Source: Mycolicibacterium iranicum
GTDB lineage: Bacteria; Actinomycetota; Actinomycetes; Mycobacteriales; Mycobacteriaceae
Direction of reading: 5' to 3'
DNA length: 64,000 nucleotides
Assembly: GCF_001650495.1 (NCBI RefSeq)
Contig: NZ_LWCS01000002.1
Span: 186,001 to 250,000, forward strand
Shown: positions 34,142 through 42,319 of the stretch, piece after piece
Numbering within the stretch: the first letter of the stretch is position 1
Layout: each line of letters opens with the position of its first letter
Position numbers and translations under genes: made by a program
Notes under the pieces: model-generated
What the model was told of the DNA's origin: nothing
What the model saw: the letters and a program-made list of their open reading frames with translations, nothing else
The model's database searches: none

Positions 34142-35080
34142 TCAGCCAGCCGCGCGGCGGTGCAGGCGGCGGTAGTCGCTGGGTAGCAAGCCGGTCTCCC
34201 GGCGCAAGCTGATGCGGAAATTGGCGGCGGTGCCCAGGCCGGAGGCGGCGGCGATCCGTTCGACGGACCAGTCCGAGGTCTCCAGGAGTCGCCGGGCGAC
34301 CAGCACCCGCTGCAGCGTGAGCCACCGCACGGGCGGCATGCCAGTCTCCTCGCCGAACCGGCGGATGAAGGTGCGCCGCGACATCGTTGCGTGGCGGGCC
34401 AGCTGATCCACCGTGAGCGGCTGCTCGAGGCGCTGCAGCGCCCAGTTCCGTGTCTCGGCCAGGTCGGCGCGGGGCGGGCTGAGCACGTCGACGTACTGCG
34501 GCTGATGCCCGGGTCGAGTCGGCTGCGCGATCAGCTCTCTGCCCACCGCGACCTCAGACCCGACACCAAACGTGTTGCGGATCAGGTGGAGTGACACATC
34601 GATCCCCGCACCAGCGCCTGCGGATGTTAGCAGGTTGCCGTCCTCGAGGTACAGCACATCCTCGACCACTGTGGTATTCGGATACAGCTCTTTGAGCTGC
34701 TCGGTGTACTGCCAGTGCGTTGTCACCTTGCGGCCGTCGGTGACACCGCTAGCGGCCAGTGCGAACGACCCGGTGCAGATACCGACCATGGTCGCGCCCC
34801 GGCGCGCGGCGTGGGCGATCGCGTCTAGGTAGAGCTCCGGGGGCGGCACGTGCGGATCGCCGAATCCTGGCACCACCACCACGTCGGCATCGTCCACCAC
34901 GGTCAACGGATGCGACGGAACGATTGAGACGCCGTCTTCGGGGCCCGCATACCCCGCATGCCCAGCCACCTGCAGCTCGAAGCCCGGATGCCCGCCCAGC
35001 ACGTGTGCGGCGATGCTGAAATCCATGGCAATCACCCGAGGTAACACCAGCAGCGCCACCTTCTGGGTGACTCGGGGCAC
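34142..35080 (-). CDS. GlxA/FtrA-type transcriptional regulator (DJ-1 plus AraC HTH)
   Basis: 312 residues. The N-terminal DJ-1/PfpI-like domain (about 1-175) has VVVVPGFGDP and the nucleophile-elbow GICTGSFALA; the C-terminal AraC HTH has LARHATMSRRTFIRRFGEET and AAASGLGTAANFRISLRRETG. GTG at 35080 is chosen for the AGGAGG eight nt upstream; a longer frame to 35122 is unlikely. It lies upstream of the RidA-GlcG genes on the same strand and probably controls them. Confidence 0.92.
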   Translation of the reverse strand: MPRVTQKVALLVLPRVIAMDFSIAAHVLGGHPGFELQVAGHAGYAGPEDGVSIVPSHPLTVVDDADVVVVPGFGDPHVPPPELYLDAIAHAARRGATMVGICTGSFALAASGVTDGRKVTTHWQYTEQLKELYPNTTVVEDVLYLEDGNLLTSAGAGAGIDVSLHLIRNTFGVGSEVAVGRELIAQPTRPGHQPQYVDVLSPPRADLAETRNWALQRLEQPLTVDQLARHATMSRRTFIRRFGEETGMPPVRWLTLQRVLVARRLLETSDWSVERIAAASGLGTAANFRISLRRETGLLPSDYRRLHRRAAG

Positions 35081-35337
35081 CTCGACCACCTCCTGGCACG
35101 ATCCTTGCGAGAAACGGCGCAACCCGATCTCGCGCGCGGACCACGCGACTCCTTACCTTGATAACACATCTCGTCGCGTCGCCAATGAGCTAGTCACGGC
35201 ATCACTACACAGGTCGGAAGCCGGAGCGTCCGCCGGGGACAGGTTTCTGACGATGTTGACGCTGAGGACTCGTCCAGATCAGCTTCGAGGACCCGCTCGT
35301 CCGAGGGCGAACAAAGGAATCGTAAGGAGAAACACAG

Positions 35338-36069
35338 ATGGCCACGTCGCAAGTCCGTGGGGTCACCCCGACCGACTCCGCCGATCAGTCGACTGACGCC
35401 GTCGTTCACGACGGCATCCTGAAGCACGCCGGTCTCGACGCTGATGTACCTCAGCACATCGAAGGCCATCTCGCCCCGGTGCCGGAGGCGACGGACGTCG
35501 ACCTGACAGCGCGTTTCGAGCGTGACGTGATCCCGTTCGTAGACACGCTTTTCGGCGTCGCCCTGCGGATGACTCGACACCGCGCTGATGCCGAAGACCT
35601 GGTGCAGGACACCATGGCACAGGCGCACAAAGGTTTTGGGGCCATTGAGCGAGGAACCAATCTCAAAGCTTGGCTCTTCGGCATCCAAGCCAGTACCCAC
35701 ATCAATCGGCGCCGCCAGCGGATGCGCCAGCCCAACGAGGTGCCCACCGACACGATCTACGAACGGCGGCCGACGGCCGACGCCGAGCGTTCACCGAGAG
35801 CACTGAATTCGGCGGAGGTGGCGGTGTTGGAGTCGTTGCCCGACGACGACATCAGGAACGTACTGGATGCCTTACCCCTCGAGCTTCGGATGGCGGTGTA
35901 TTACGCAGATGTCGAGGGACTTGCCTATCAGGAGATCAGCGACATCACGTCCACGCCGCTGGGCACCGTCATGTCACGAATTCGCCGCGGCCGATCCCAG
36001 CTACGCGTCCTGCTAGCTGCCCTCGCCGCTGACCGCGGGCACTTCCGGGTTCAGCAGCGAGCCGGATAG
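35338..36069 (+). CDS. SigH-like ECF sigma factor (second, orphan)
   Basis: 243 residues. Region 2: LTARFERDVIPFVDTLFGVALRMTRHRADAEDLVQDTM, then [18 protein letters not shown]. Region 4: LPLELRMAVYYADVEGLAYQEISDITSTPLGTVMSRIRRGRSQLR. ATG at 35338 follows AAGGAG. It shares the SigH pattern with the factor at 8161-8934, with a ~55-residue N-terminal extension here. No anti-sigma gene follows; the next gene is convergent dnaB. Not the standard SigH locus. Confidence 0.9.
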   Translation: MATSQVRGVTPTDSADQSTDAVVHDGILKHAGLDADVPQHIEGHLAPVPEATDVDLTARFERDVIPFVDTLFGVALRMTRHRADAEDLVQDTMAQAHKGFGAIERGTNLKAWLFGIQASTHINRRRQRMRQPNEVPTDTIYERRPTADAERSPRALNSAEVAVLESLPDDDIRNVLDALPLELRMAVYYADVEGLAYQEISDITSTPLGTVMSRIRRGRSQLRVLLAALAADRGHFRVQQRAG

Positions 36070-36437
36070 CGGCCTAGCTGTCTTGACTTGAGACTTTGTT
36101 GTCGGGCGACGGACAGGGAACCGTTGGCGCGACGTCCACTGCGCGGCGGACTTACGGCTGAGTCCACCTCGCTGAACCACTCTGCTCGGTTCACCCAGCG
36201 ATCCTCCCAGCGGGTGCATGCAGGCGGCCGTCAGCGATCGTCGCACTCACGGTCTCGCGGGTTTCGCCCAGCACTCGCACCGCGTCGACGATGGTGAGGT
36301 AGCCCTCCGAACGGAGAGCGTCCTCTTCTCTGCCAGTCCGACTGATCGAAAATCTCAAAGAAATGTCCAATTAGACATCGTCTGGACATTTCACTTGAGA
36401 ATTGGACTAAAGCTTGAGAAGCCACATGCGTGCGGAA
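36070..36437. other. Convergent intergenic region at the accessory/core boundary
   Basis: 368 nt between the stops of the SigH-like gene and dnaB. No gene is supported. It holds a perfect 10-bp inverted repeat (36360-36392) and a short direct repeat CTTGAGAA at 36394-36401 and 36413-36420. Confidence 0.5.
36360..36392. repeat. Perfect 10-bp inverted repeat GAAATGTCCA/TGGACATTTC
   Basis: Exact arms at 36360-36369 and 36383-36392 with a 13-nt spacer. The stem is AT-rich and lacks a T-run, so it is not a typical terminator. It lies in a convergent intergenic region and is followed by the direct repeat CTTGAGAA; an attachment-like or operator role cannot be excluded. Confidence 0.5.
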
Positions 36438-37826
36438 CTACCGCGCCATGTTCGCAAATCGCGACAGATGCAGTTGGTGCGCAACGGTTACCGTCCGTGT
36501 CGGACCGGCGCGGTGCTTCGCCACGATCAGGTCGGCTTCCCCGCCACGAGGGTCGTCGGTCTCGAAGGCGTCCGGCCGGTGGAGCAGGATCACCAAATCC
36601 GCATCCTGCTCGATGCTACCGCTTTCGCGGAGATCGGAAAGCATCGGCTTCTTGTCGGTTCGCTGCTCCGGGCCACGATTCAGCTGGCTCATCGCCACCA
36701 CCGGCACTTCGAGCTCTTTGGCCAGAAGCTTGATCTGCCTTGAGAACTCGGACACCTCCTGCTGCCGCGACTCGACCTTCTTGCCCGACGTCATCAGCTG
36801 GAGATAGTCGATGACGATGAGGCGAAGGTCGGCCTTCTGCTTCAAACGCCTTGCCTTGGCGCGGATCTCCATCATGGTGAGGTTGGGCGAATCATCGATG
36901 TAGAGGGGCGCCTCGCTGATCTCGCTCATGCGGCGCGCCAGCTTGGTCCAGTCATCGTCGCTCATTCGACCCGAGCGCATGTCGGCGAGTTTGATCTTCG
37001 CCTCAGCCGACAGCAGGCGCATCACAATCTCGGTCTTGCTCATCTCGAGCGAGAACACAATGCTCGGCAGCTGATTCTTGATCGAGCACGACCGCATGAA
37101 ATCCAGACCGAGGGTCGATTTCCCCATACCGGGCCTTGCCGCCACCACGATCATCTGACCCGGATGCAGCCCGTTGGTCAGGTCGTCGAGATCAGTGAAT
37201 CCCGTTGGCACGCCTTTGGAGATGCCACCCTCCGACGCGATCGCGTCGATCTCATCCATCGTCGGTTGGAGGATCTCCTCCAAAACCACGAAGTCCTCGG
37301 CGGCGCGGCGTTCGGTGACGTCGTAGATCTCGGCCTGCGCGCGATCCACGATCTCGTTGACGTCGGCCCCATCGGCGCCGGCGTAGCCGTACTGGACAAC
37401 GCGCGTGCCGGCCTCCACGAGCCGGCGCAGCAGCGACTTCTCGGAGACGATCTCGGCGTAGTAACCCGCGTTGGCCGCCGTCGGCACCGTCGAGATCAGG
37501 GTGTGCAGATACGGTGCCCCACCGACCCGGCGCAACAGCCCGCGCCGGTCGAGTTCCGCGGCGACGGTGACCGCGTCGGCCGGCTCGCCGCGTCCGTACA
37601 GATCGAGGATTGCGTCGTAGACGAGCTGGTTGGCGGGCTTGTAGAAGTCACCGGGGCGAAGCTTCTCCAGGACGTCAGCGACGGCATCCTTGCTCAGCAG
37701 CATGCCGCCCAACACGGCCTGCTCGGCCGCGGCGTCCTGCGGGGGCTGCCGACCGAAGTCTTCACTGGGCGGGGGCTCCAGAGCGGTGGGATCTCCAGGA
37801 CGTCCTCGGTCGTCGATGACAGCCAC
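36438..37826 (-). CDS. dnaB: Replicative DNA helicase DnaB
   Basis: About 462 residues. The N-terminal domain starts with PPSEDFGRQPPQDAAAEQAV and LGGMLLSKDAVADV. The RecA-like domain has Walker A RPGMGKSTLGLD, then SLEMSKTEIVMRLLSAEAKI, Walker B-type IVIDYLQLM and the C-terminal LSDLRESGSIEQDADLVILL. It unwinds DNA at the replication fork as a hexamer. No intein interrupts the Walker A region, unlike M. tuberculosis DnaB. GTG at 37826 (V-A-V-I-D-D) matches mycobacterial starts; the longer frame to 37853 is less likely. Confidence 0.95.
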   Translation of the reverse strand: MAVIDDRGRPGDPTALEPPPSEDFGRQPPQDAAAEQAVLGGMLLSKDAVADVLEKLRPGDFYKPANQLVYDAILDLYGRGEPADAVTVAAELDRRGLLRRVGGAPYLHTLISTVPTAANAGYYAEIVSEKSLLRRLVEAGTRVVQYGYAGADGADVNEIVDRAQAEIYDVTERRAAEDFVVLEEILQPTMDEIDAIASEGGISKGVPTGFTDLDDLTNGLHPGQMIVVAARPGMGKSTLGLDFMRSCSIKNQLPSIVFSLEMSKTEIVMRLLSAEAKIKLADMRSGRMSDDDWTKLARRMSEISEAPLYIDDSPNLTMMEIRAKARRLKQKADLRLIVIDYLQLMTSGKKVESRQQEVSEFSRQIKLLAKELEVPVVAMSQLNRGPEQRTDKKPMLSDLRESGSIEQDADLVILLHRPDAFETDDPRGGEADLIVAKHRAGPTRTVTVAHQLHLSRFANMAR

Positions 37827-38317
37827 GCGGCGCCTCACCCTCCTCGATCGCATGTGAACAAACGTTCGAAGCCTACCGCCGCGATACTAGTAACAGCCTC
37901 CGACAAGCCCCCCGCCGGGAAGCGCAACCAACCCTGCGACCGCCCACGCTAGACGTTGCTGACAGGGACGCAACCACGCCTTGTTGATCACCTTGTGGAT
38001 GACGTGTGCATAGGTCTGGTGGACGATGTTGACGGCCTGGGGAGAACCTGTTGATAAACGACCGCATTACCGGTATCTCTGCAGCTAAAGGCAGCCTAGG
38101 AGCATGCGCGGGCTGTGGATGGGAAATTGCTCGGCGTGTCGTGCCCGGTTTCGACCTCGGGCGTGTTGTATTTCGGCGCGGGGCCGTGCAGGTTAACAGC
38201 CTGTTATGTTAGCTGGGCTTGATTCGTAGAAACTTGTTCGCCACCAGACACGCCAACGGCCGGGTGTCAACCGTGAAGGTCTCCACCCGGCCGTCGCAAG
38301 CCGGTACGCCCGTGGGC
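37827..38317. other. Intergenic region between rplI and dnaB
   Basis: 491 nt with no gene. It contains the rplI operon terminator at its right end and a few TGTGGAT words (near 37991 and 38113) that partly resemble DnaA boxes but are neither clustered nor exact. The dnaB promoter should lie in its left part. Confidence 0.5.
38256..38294 (-). terminator. Terminator of the rpsF-ssb-rpsR-rplI operon
   Basis: ACGGCCGGGTG (38256-38266) pairs exactly with CACCCGGCCGT (38284-38294), an 11-bp GC-rich stem with a 17-nt loop, 23 nt beyond the rplI stop. It is a typical mycobacterial hairpin terminator without a strong U-tract. Confidence 0.7.
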
Positions 38318-38767
38318 CTAGCTCGCGGTGACGTTCAATGACACCGTCGCGTTCACATCGGGGTGCAGACGCACCGTGACCGAATGAGTGCCCGTGGTCT
38401 TGATGTGCGCCTTGGGCAGGCTCACGACGCGCTTGTCGAGGTTCGGCCCGCCGGCCTTCTTGATCGCAGCGACGACGTCGGCCGCCGTCACCGAACCGAA
38501 CAGCCGTCCGGACTCGGCCTTGACCGATAGCTCCACCGACTCCAGGCCCTCGAGGGCGGTCTTGAGCTCGTTGGCGTGCTCAAGGCTCTTGACGCCCTTC
38601 AGCTCCTGGGCGCGACGAATGTCTTCTGCCTGACGCTCGGCGCCACGGGTGGCGACGATCGCGAGTCCACGGGGCAGCAGGAAGTTGCGGCCGTAGCCGT
38701 CCTTGACCTCGACCGTGTCACCGGCCGAACCGAGGTGGTCCACCTCTGCGGTAAGAATCAGTTTCAT
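38318..38767 (-). CDS. rplI: 50S ribosomal protein L9
   Basis: 149 residues starting [20 protein letters not shown] with the family signature [14 protein letters not shown]. The long connecting helix (about 40-75) and C-terminal domain ([14 protein letters not shown]) are present. It binds 23S rRNA at the base of the L1 stalk. Last gene of the rpsF-ssb-rpsR-rplI operon, 11 nt after rpsR. Confidence 0.97.
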   Translation of the reverse strand: MKLILTAEVDHLGSAGDTVEVKDGYGRNFLLPRGLAIVATRGAERQAEDIRRAQELKGVKSLEHANELKTALEGLESVELSVKAESGRLFGSVTAADVVAAIKKAGGPNLDKRVVSLPKAHIKTTGTHSVTVRLHPDVNATVSLNVTAS

Positions 38768-38778
38768 TGTCTTCGCCC

Positions 38779-39036
38779 CTATCGCGTCGACGAGCTGAAC
38801 GGCAGCAGGGCAACCTCGCGGGCGTTCTTCACCGCGATCGCGATGTCCCGCTGATGCTGCACGCAGTTCCCGGTCACCCGGCGGGCACGGATCTTGCCCC
38901 GCTCGCTGATGTAGGTGCGCAGCAGCTGGGTGTCCTTGTAATCGATGCTCTGCCCCTTCTTGGAGCAGAACACACACTTGCGAGTCTTGACCGGCTTCTC
39001 AGGAGCCGGGCGCCTCTTGGTCGAGGACTTGGCCAT
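38779..39036 (-). CDS. rpsR: 30S ribosomal protein S18 (CxxC, zinc-type)
   Basis: 85 residues. The N-terminus has K-C-V-F-C and a further cysteine in [11 protein letters not shown], so this is the cysteine-containing (C+) form rather than the zinc-free paralogue that mycobacteria express under zinc limitation. Core [20 protein letters not shown] is typical. It contacts S6 in the 30S platform. Part of the rpsF operon. Confidence 0.96.
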   Translation of the reverse strand: MAKSSTKRRPAPEKPVKTRKCVFCSKKGQSIDYKDTQLLRTYISERGKIRARRVTGNCVQHQRDIAIAVKNAREVALLPFSSSTR

Positions 39037-39076
39037 GTCTCTATCTCTTTCTGGAAATCACGTGAATGTTGGTATG

Positions 39077-39586
39077 TCAGAAGGGCGGTTCGTCGTCCGC
39101 GCCGCCGAAGGAGCCCGACGCCGGCGCGCTGCCCCACGGGTCCTCGGCAGGCGCGCTGCTGGCCGCGGGACGCGAGTTGCCGCCCGAACCCGAACCGAAC
39201 CCGCCGCCACCGCCGCCGCTGCGGTTGGCCTTGTTGACCTTGGCCGTCGCGTAGCGCAGCGAGGGGCCGATCTCGTCGACCTCGAGCTCCATCACCGTGC
39301 GCTTCTCGCCCTCGCGGGTTTCGAACGAACGCTGCTTGAGCCGGCCGCTGACGATCACGCGGGACCCGCGCACCAGGCTCTCGGCGACGTTCTCGGCCGC
39401 TTCCCGCCAGATGTTGCAGCGCAAGAACAGCGCTTCGCCGTCCTTCCACTCGTTGGTCTGGCGGTCGAACATGCGAGGCGTCGACGCGACCGTGAAGTTC
39501 GCGACGGCCGCACCCGACGGGGTGAACCGTAGTTCGGGGTCGGCGGTCAAGTTTCCGATCACCGTGATGATGGTGTCACCAGCCAC
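39077..39586 (-). CDS. ssb: Single-stranded DNA-binding protein
   Basis: 169 residues. The OB fold spans about 1-115 ([22 protein letters not shown]...[21 protein letters not shown]), followed by a Gly-rich linker and the acidic protein-interaction tip DDEPPF. GTG at 39586 follows AGGAGGA. It coats ssDNA in replication and repair and recruits partners through the tip. Sits between rpsF and rpsR as in other mycobacteria. Confidence 0.97.
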   Translation of the reverse strand: MAGDTIITVIGNLTADPELRFTPSGAAVANFTVASTPRMFDRQTNEWKDGEALFLRCNIWREAAENVAESLVRGSRVIVSGRLKQRSFETREGEKRTVMELEVDEIGPSLRYATAKVNKANRSGGGGGGFGSGSGGNSRPAASSAPAEDPWGSAPASGSFGGADDEPPF

Positions 39587-39703
39587 AAGGTCCTCCTGTG
39601 TGCTCTTTCGGCTTCGCGCAAGCGCTCATCGCGGGCGGCGTACGCATGGACAGTCGCAGGCGAGCCTACGGAACTGCTCCGACGCGCACAGCCCGTCGCG
39701 GGA

Positions 39704-39994
39704 TTAGTGCTTTTCGGTCCGCATCACCTTGGTCCGCAGCACGGACTCGTTCAGGTTGAGCTGGCGATCGAGCTCGGACACCGTCGCGGGCTCGGCCTTC
39801 ACATCGAGGATGGCGTAGATGCCCTCGGCATGCTTGGCGATCTCGTAAGCCAGGCGCCGACGGCCCCAGATGTCGACCTTGTCGACACTGCCGCCGTCCT
39901 TGCGGACGACGTTGAGGAACGTCTCCAGCGACGGAGCTACGGTGCGCTCGTCAAGTGTGGGGTCGAGGATGACCATGATTTCGTATGGACGCAT
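39704..39994 (-). CDS. rpsF: 30S ribosomal protein S6
   Basis: 96 residues, [20 protein letters not shown] with [21 protein letters not shown], essentially the mycobacterial S6 sequence. It pairs with S18 in the 30S platform. An AGGAGG lies ~14 nt before the ATG, which is longer than usual. First gene of the rpsF-ssb-rpsR-rplI operon; the 176-nt region upstream, divergent with 40171, holds the promoter. Confidence 0.97.
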   Translation of the reverse strand: MRPYEIMVILDPTLDERTVAPSLETFLNVVRKDGGSVDKVDIWGRRRLAYEIAKHAEGIYAILDVKAEPATVSELDRQLNLNESVLRTKVMRTEKH

Positions 39995-40170
39995 AAGGAA
40001 CCCATCACCTCCTCTGGTCTGGTGCGGCCACGGACTATCCGTGGCAGGAGGGTCGCCTGCGTCGGCAACCCGGCAAGGTTACAGGGACAGGTCTTGATCT
40101 GCGAAATCCGCACACCCCAACTCCGCCGGGCGCGGCTACGCTGGAGCCTTCACACCGACCAGGGGGACCA

Positions 40171-40728
40171 GTGACCTCTCCGCACGGCCAGCAGCCGCGA
40201 TATCGGCCCGGCTTTGCGCCGTACACCTTCCCCCCGCCGGTGCCGCGGCCCGCGCCCAGCGGCGTCACCGCCATCATCGCCGCCGTTCTGGCCGGACTGG
40301 GCGCGCTGGCGTGCCTGAGCGAAGGCCTTCTCGGAGTCCTCAGTCTGGCCGGGCTGAGCGCCCCGGACGGAGACTCGCATGTGCAGACGTCGGTCGGTAT
40401 CGCCGGTGCACTCCTCCCGGTGCTCGTCCTCGGGATCCTGCTCGACGTGGTGGCCGGGGTGCTGCTGGTGGCCGGGACGGTGCTGCTGGCCCGGCGCCGC
40501 TTGACCGGGCGCAAGCTGGTGGTCGCGGGCTCCGCAATCACCATCGGAGGAAGTCTGCTCAGCCTCGGTTACGTCACCGCCGCAGCCACGCCCTACAGTC
40601 CCGTGGGCGCCGACGACTTCGCGCTGCTGGGCTTGCTCTTCCCCATCGCGACATTGGTGATGGTGCTGGTGCCGCCGACGACCGCCTGGCTCAAAGCCCG
40701 ACGGACGCCGGAGTGGTCAGCGAACTAG
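40171..40728 (+). CDS. Hypothetical multi-pass membrane protein
   Basis: 185 residues. A Pro-rich N-terminus (about 1-30) precedes four hydrophobic segments: IIAAVLAGLGALACL, LLPVLVLGILLDVVAGVLLV, AGSAITIGGSLLSLGYV and LLGLLFPIATLVMVLV. GTG at 40171 follows a G-run. Family not recognised. Its 3' end overlaps the convergent GT87 gene by 38 nt. Confidence 0.75.
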   Translation: MTSPHGQQPRYRPGFAPYTFPPPVPRPAPSGVTAIIAAVLAGLGALACLSEGLLGVLSLAGLSAPDGDSHVQTSVGIAGALLPVLVLGILLDVVAGVLLVAGTVLLARRRLTGRKLVVAGSAITIGGSLLSLGYVTAAATPYSPVGADDFALLGLLFPIATLVMVLVPPTTAWLKARRTPEWSAN

Positions 40729-42319
40729 GCCGCGGCCGCAGCCAGTCCGGAAGCCAACGCGGCGGGTTGTCCCGCGCCCCGTCGAACACTCCGCCCGCGG
40801 GATCGTCGACTCCCCCGGCCCGCACCAGATCCGATTCGGGGCGGTAGATCTGGCGAATAACCAATGCGCACAACACGATCACCGCGATGTCGCGTAGCAG
40901 CACGGTCCCGGTGAACCACTGCTCCGGTAGGCCCATCTTCTGCTCGCCGAACAGATACAGCATCCGGGGCACCCACACCAGCATGTCGATCGTCATCCAC
41001 GCCAGCAGGATCCGCCGGTGCGGCAGTGCCAGTACGGCCAGCGGAACCAGCCACAGCGAGAACTGTGGGCTCCACACCTTGTTCGTCAGCAAGAACGCGG
41101 CGACCACCAGGAACGCGATCTGCGCGACGCGCGGGCGCCGCGCCGCCGTCAGCACGATGTAGCCGATGACGATGCAGCACGCCGCGAACAGCGCCGCGGT
41201 GACCGAGTTCAGCACCACCGGCGGCTCCCAGAAACCGAGATCCTGGTCGAATCCCCGCCAGCCGGTGAAAGATCCGATGACGTTGTAGATCGAGTCCATG
41301 TCGGCGTCGCGACGTGCGTTGAGCCGGAAGAACTCCGACCAGCCCCGCGGGAACAACACCATGATGGGCAGGTTCACCGCCACCCACGCCGACACGGCGG
41401 CGGCCACCGTTTTGGCGGCTTCCCGCAGGCGTCCCGTCCGCAGCGCCAACAGCACCAAGGGAACGAGCAGCAGCAGCGGGTAGAGCTTGGCCGCGACGCC
41501 GAGCCCGATCAGGACACCGGCGAGCATCGGTCTTCGGCGCGCCCACGCCAGCAACGCGCAAGCGGCGAAAGCTGTTGCCAGGGCGTCGAAGTTGGTGAAG
41601 ATCTGGAAGATGACGATCGGTGAGGCCGCCAGCATCGCGGCGTCCCAGATCCGCCGCGGACCGGCCAGCATCGCCGTCGCCCACAGCGTCGTCAACCACG
41701 CCAGCGCGAGCCCGAACGCGACGATGTTGAAGAACATCACGACCTCGGCGATGATCGGCACCGAGGTCAGCTTCGTCAACGCCGTGTACGTCTTCGCCAG
41801 CGACATCGACAGGTACTGGTAGATGCCGGTCAGCACCGGATACTCCATATAGCGCACTGCGGGTTCGCCGTCGTACTGCACGCGCGGCTTGCCCTCGGCG
41901 TCGGCCTCCACCCAACTCGACTTGTACGGAAACTTGCCGAGGCTCAGCAGTTCTGCGGTGTACAGCGGAACGGTGTCCGAGTAGCACATCTGGTAGTAGG
42001 CGCGCTGGTTCTCCCAATTGCCGACGCGCTGGTCTGCTGTGCCGGTCCCGGTGGTCTGCAGGCATGCAGCCTTCGTCGAGTAGCCCAGCGCCAGAAATAT
42101 CAGCGCGATGATCATCATGACGCGCAACGGTGTCATGAACCGGGTGCGTCCGATCAGGGCGTGCCTGCCGACCGGTCCACCGATCGTGTCCGCTAATGCC
42201 GCCCCGAGAGTGTCTGTGCGACTTGGCAAGTCGCGGTTGTCGAGACTCCGCACATCGCCCGCAACAGGAGCGGGTGATGTTCGCGGTGCCTCGTCGTGGA
42301 CGTCGGCTGCCGCCGTCAC
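40691..42319 (-). CDS. Polyprenyl-phosphate-dependent glycosyltransferase-like membrane protein (GT87/DUF2029; Rv0051-like)
   Basis: 542 residues with about ten hydrophobic segments from residue ~60 and characteristic loops WENQRAYYQMCYSDTVPLYT, YPVLTGIYQYL and GVAAKLYPLLLLVPL, as in the mycobacterial GT87/DUF2029 proteins. M. tuberculosis has a homologue at the same place (Rv0051). GTG at 42319 overlaps the ponA1 stop (GTGA), so translation is coupled and an envelope glycosylation role alongside the penicillin-binding protein is plausible but unproved. Confidence 0.88.
   Translation of the reverse strand: MTAAADVHDEAPRTSPAPVAGDVRSLDNRDLPSRTDTLGAALADTIGGPVGRHALIGRTRFMTPLRVMMIIALIFLALGYSTKAACLQTTGTGTADQRVGNWENQRAYYQMCYSDTVPLYTAELLSLGKFPYKSSWVEADAEGKPRVQYDGEPAVRYMEYPVLTGIYQYLSMSLAKTYTALTKLTSVPIIAEVVMFFNIVAFGLALAWLTTLWATAMLAGPRRIWDAAMLAASPIVIFQIFTNFDALATAFAACALLAWARRRPMLAGVLIGLGVAAKLYPLLLLVPLVLLALRTGRLREAAKTVAAAVSAWVAVNLPIMVLFPRGWSEFFRLNARRDADMDSIYNVIGSFTGWRGFDQDLGFWEPPVVLNSVTAALFAACCIVIGYIVLTAARRPRVAQIAFLVVAAFLLTNKVWSPQFSLWLVPLAVLALPHRRILLAWMTIDMLVWVPRMLYLFGEQKMGLPEQWFTGTVLLRDIAVIVLCALVIRQIYRPESDLVRAGGVDDPAGGVFDGARDNPPRWLPDWLRPRPSSLTTPASVGL

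Noticed and set aside
37980..38120. Possible DnaA boxes or replication origin near dnaB
   Set aside because: Only isolated TGTGGAT words; no cluster, no AT-rich unwinding element, and dnaA/dnaN are not in the window.
40725..42065. Second minus-strand frame of 446 codons inside the GT87 gene
   Set aside because: Arg/Ala/Gly-rich with no membrane segments; the overlapping frame with transmembrane helices is the real gene.
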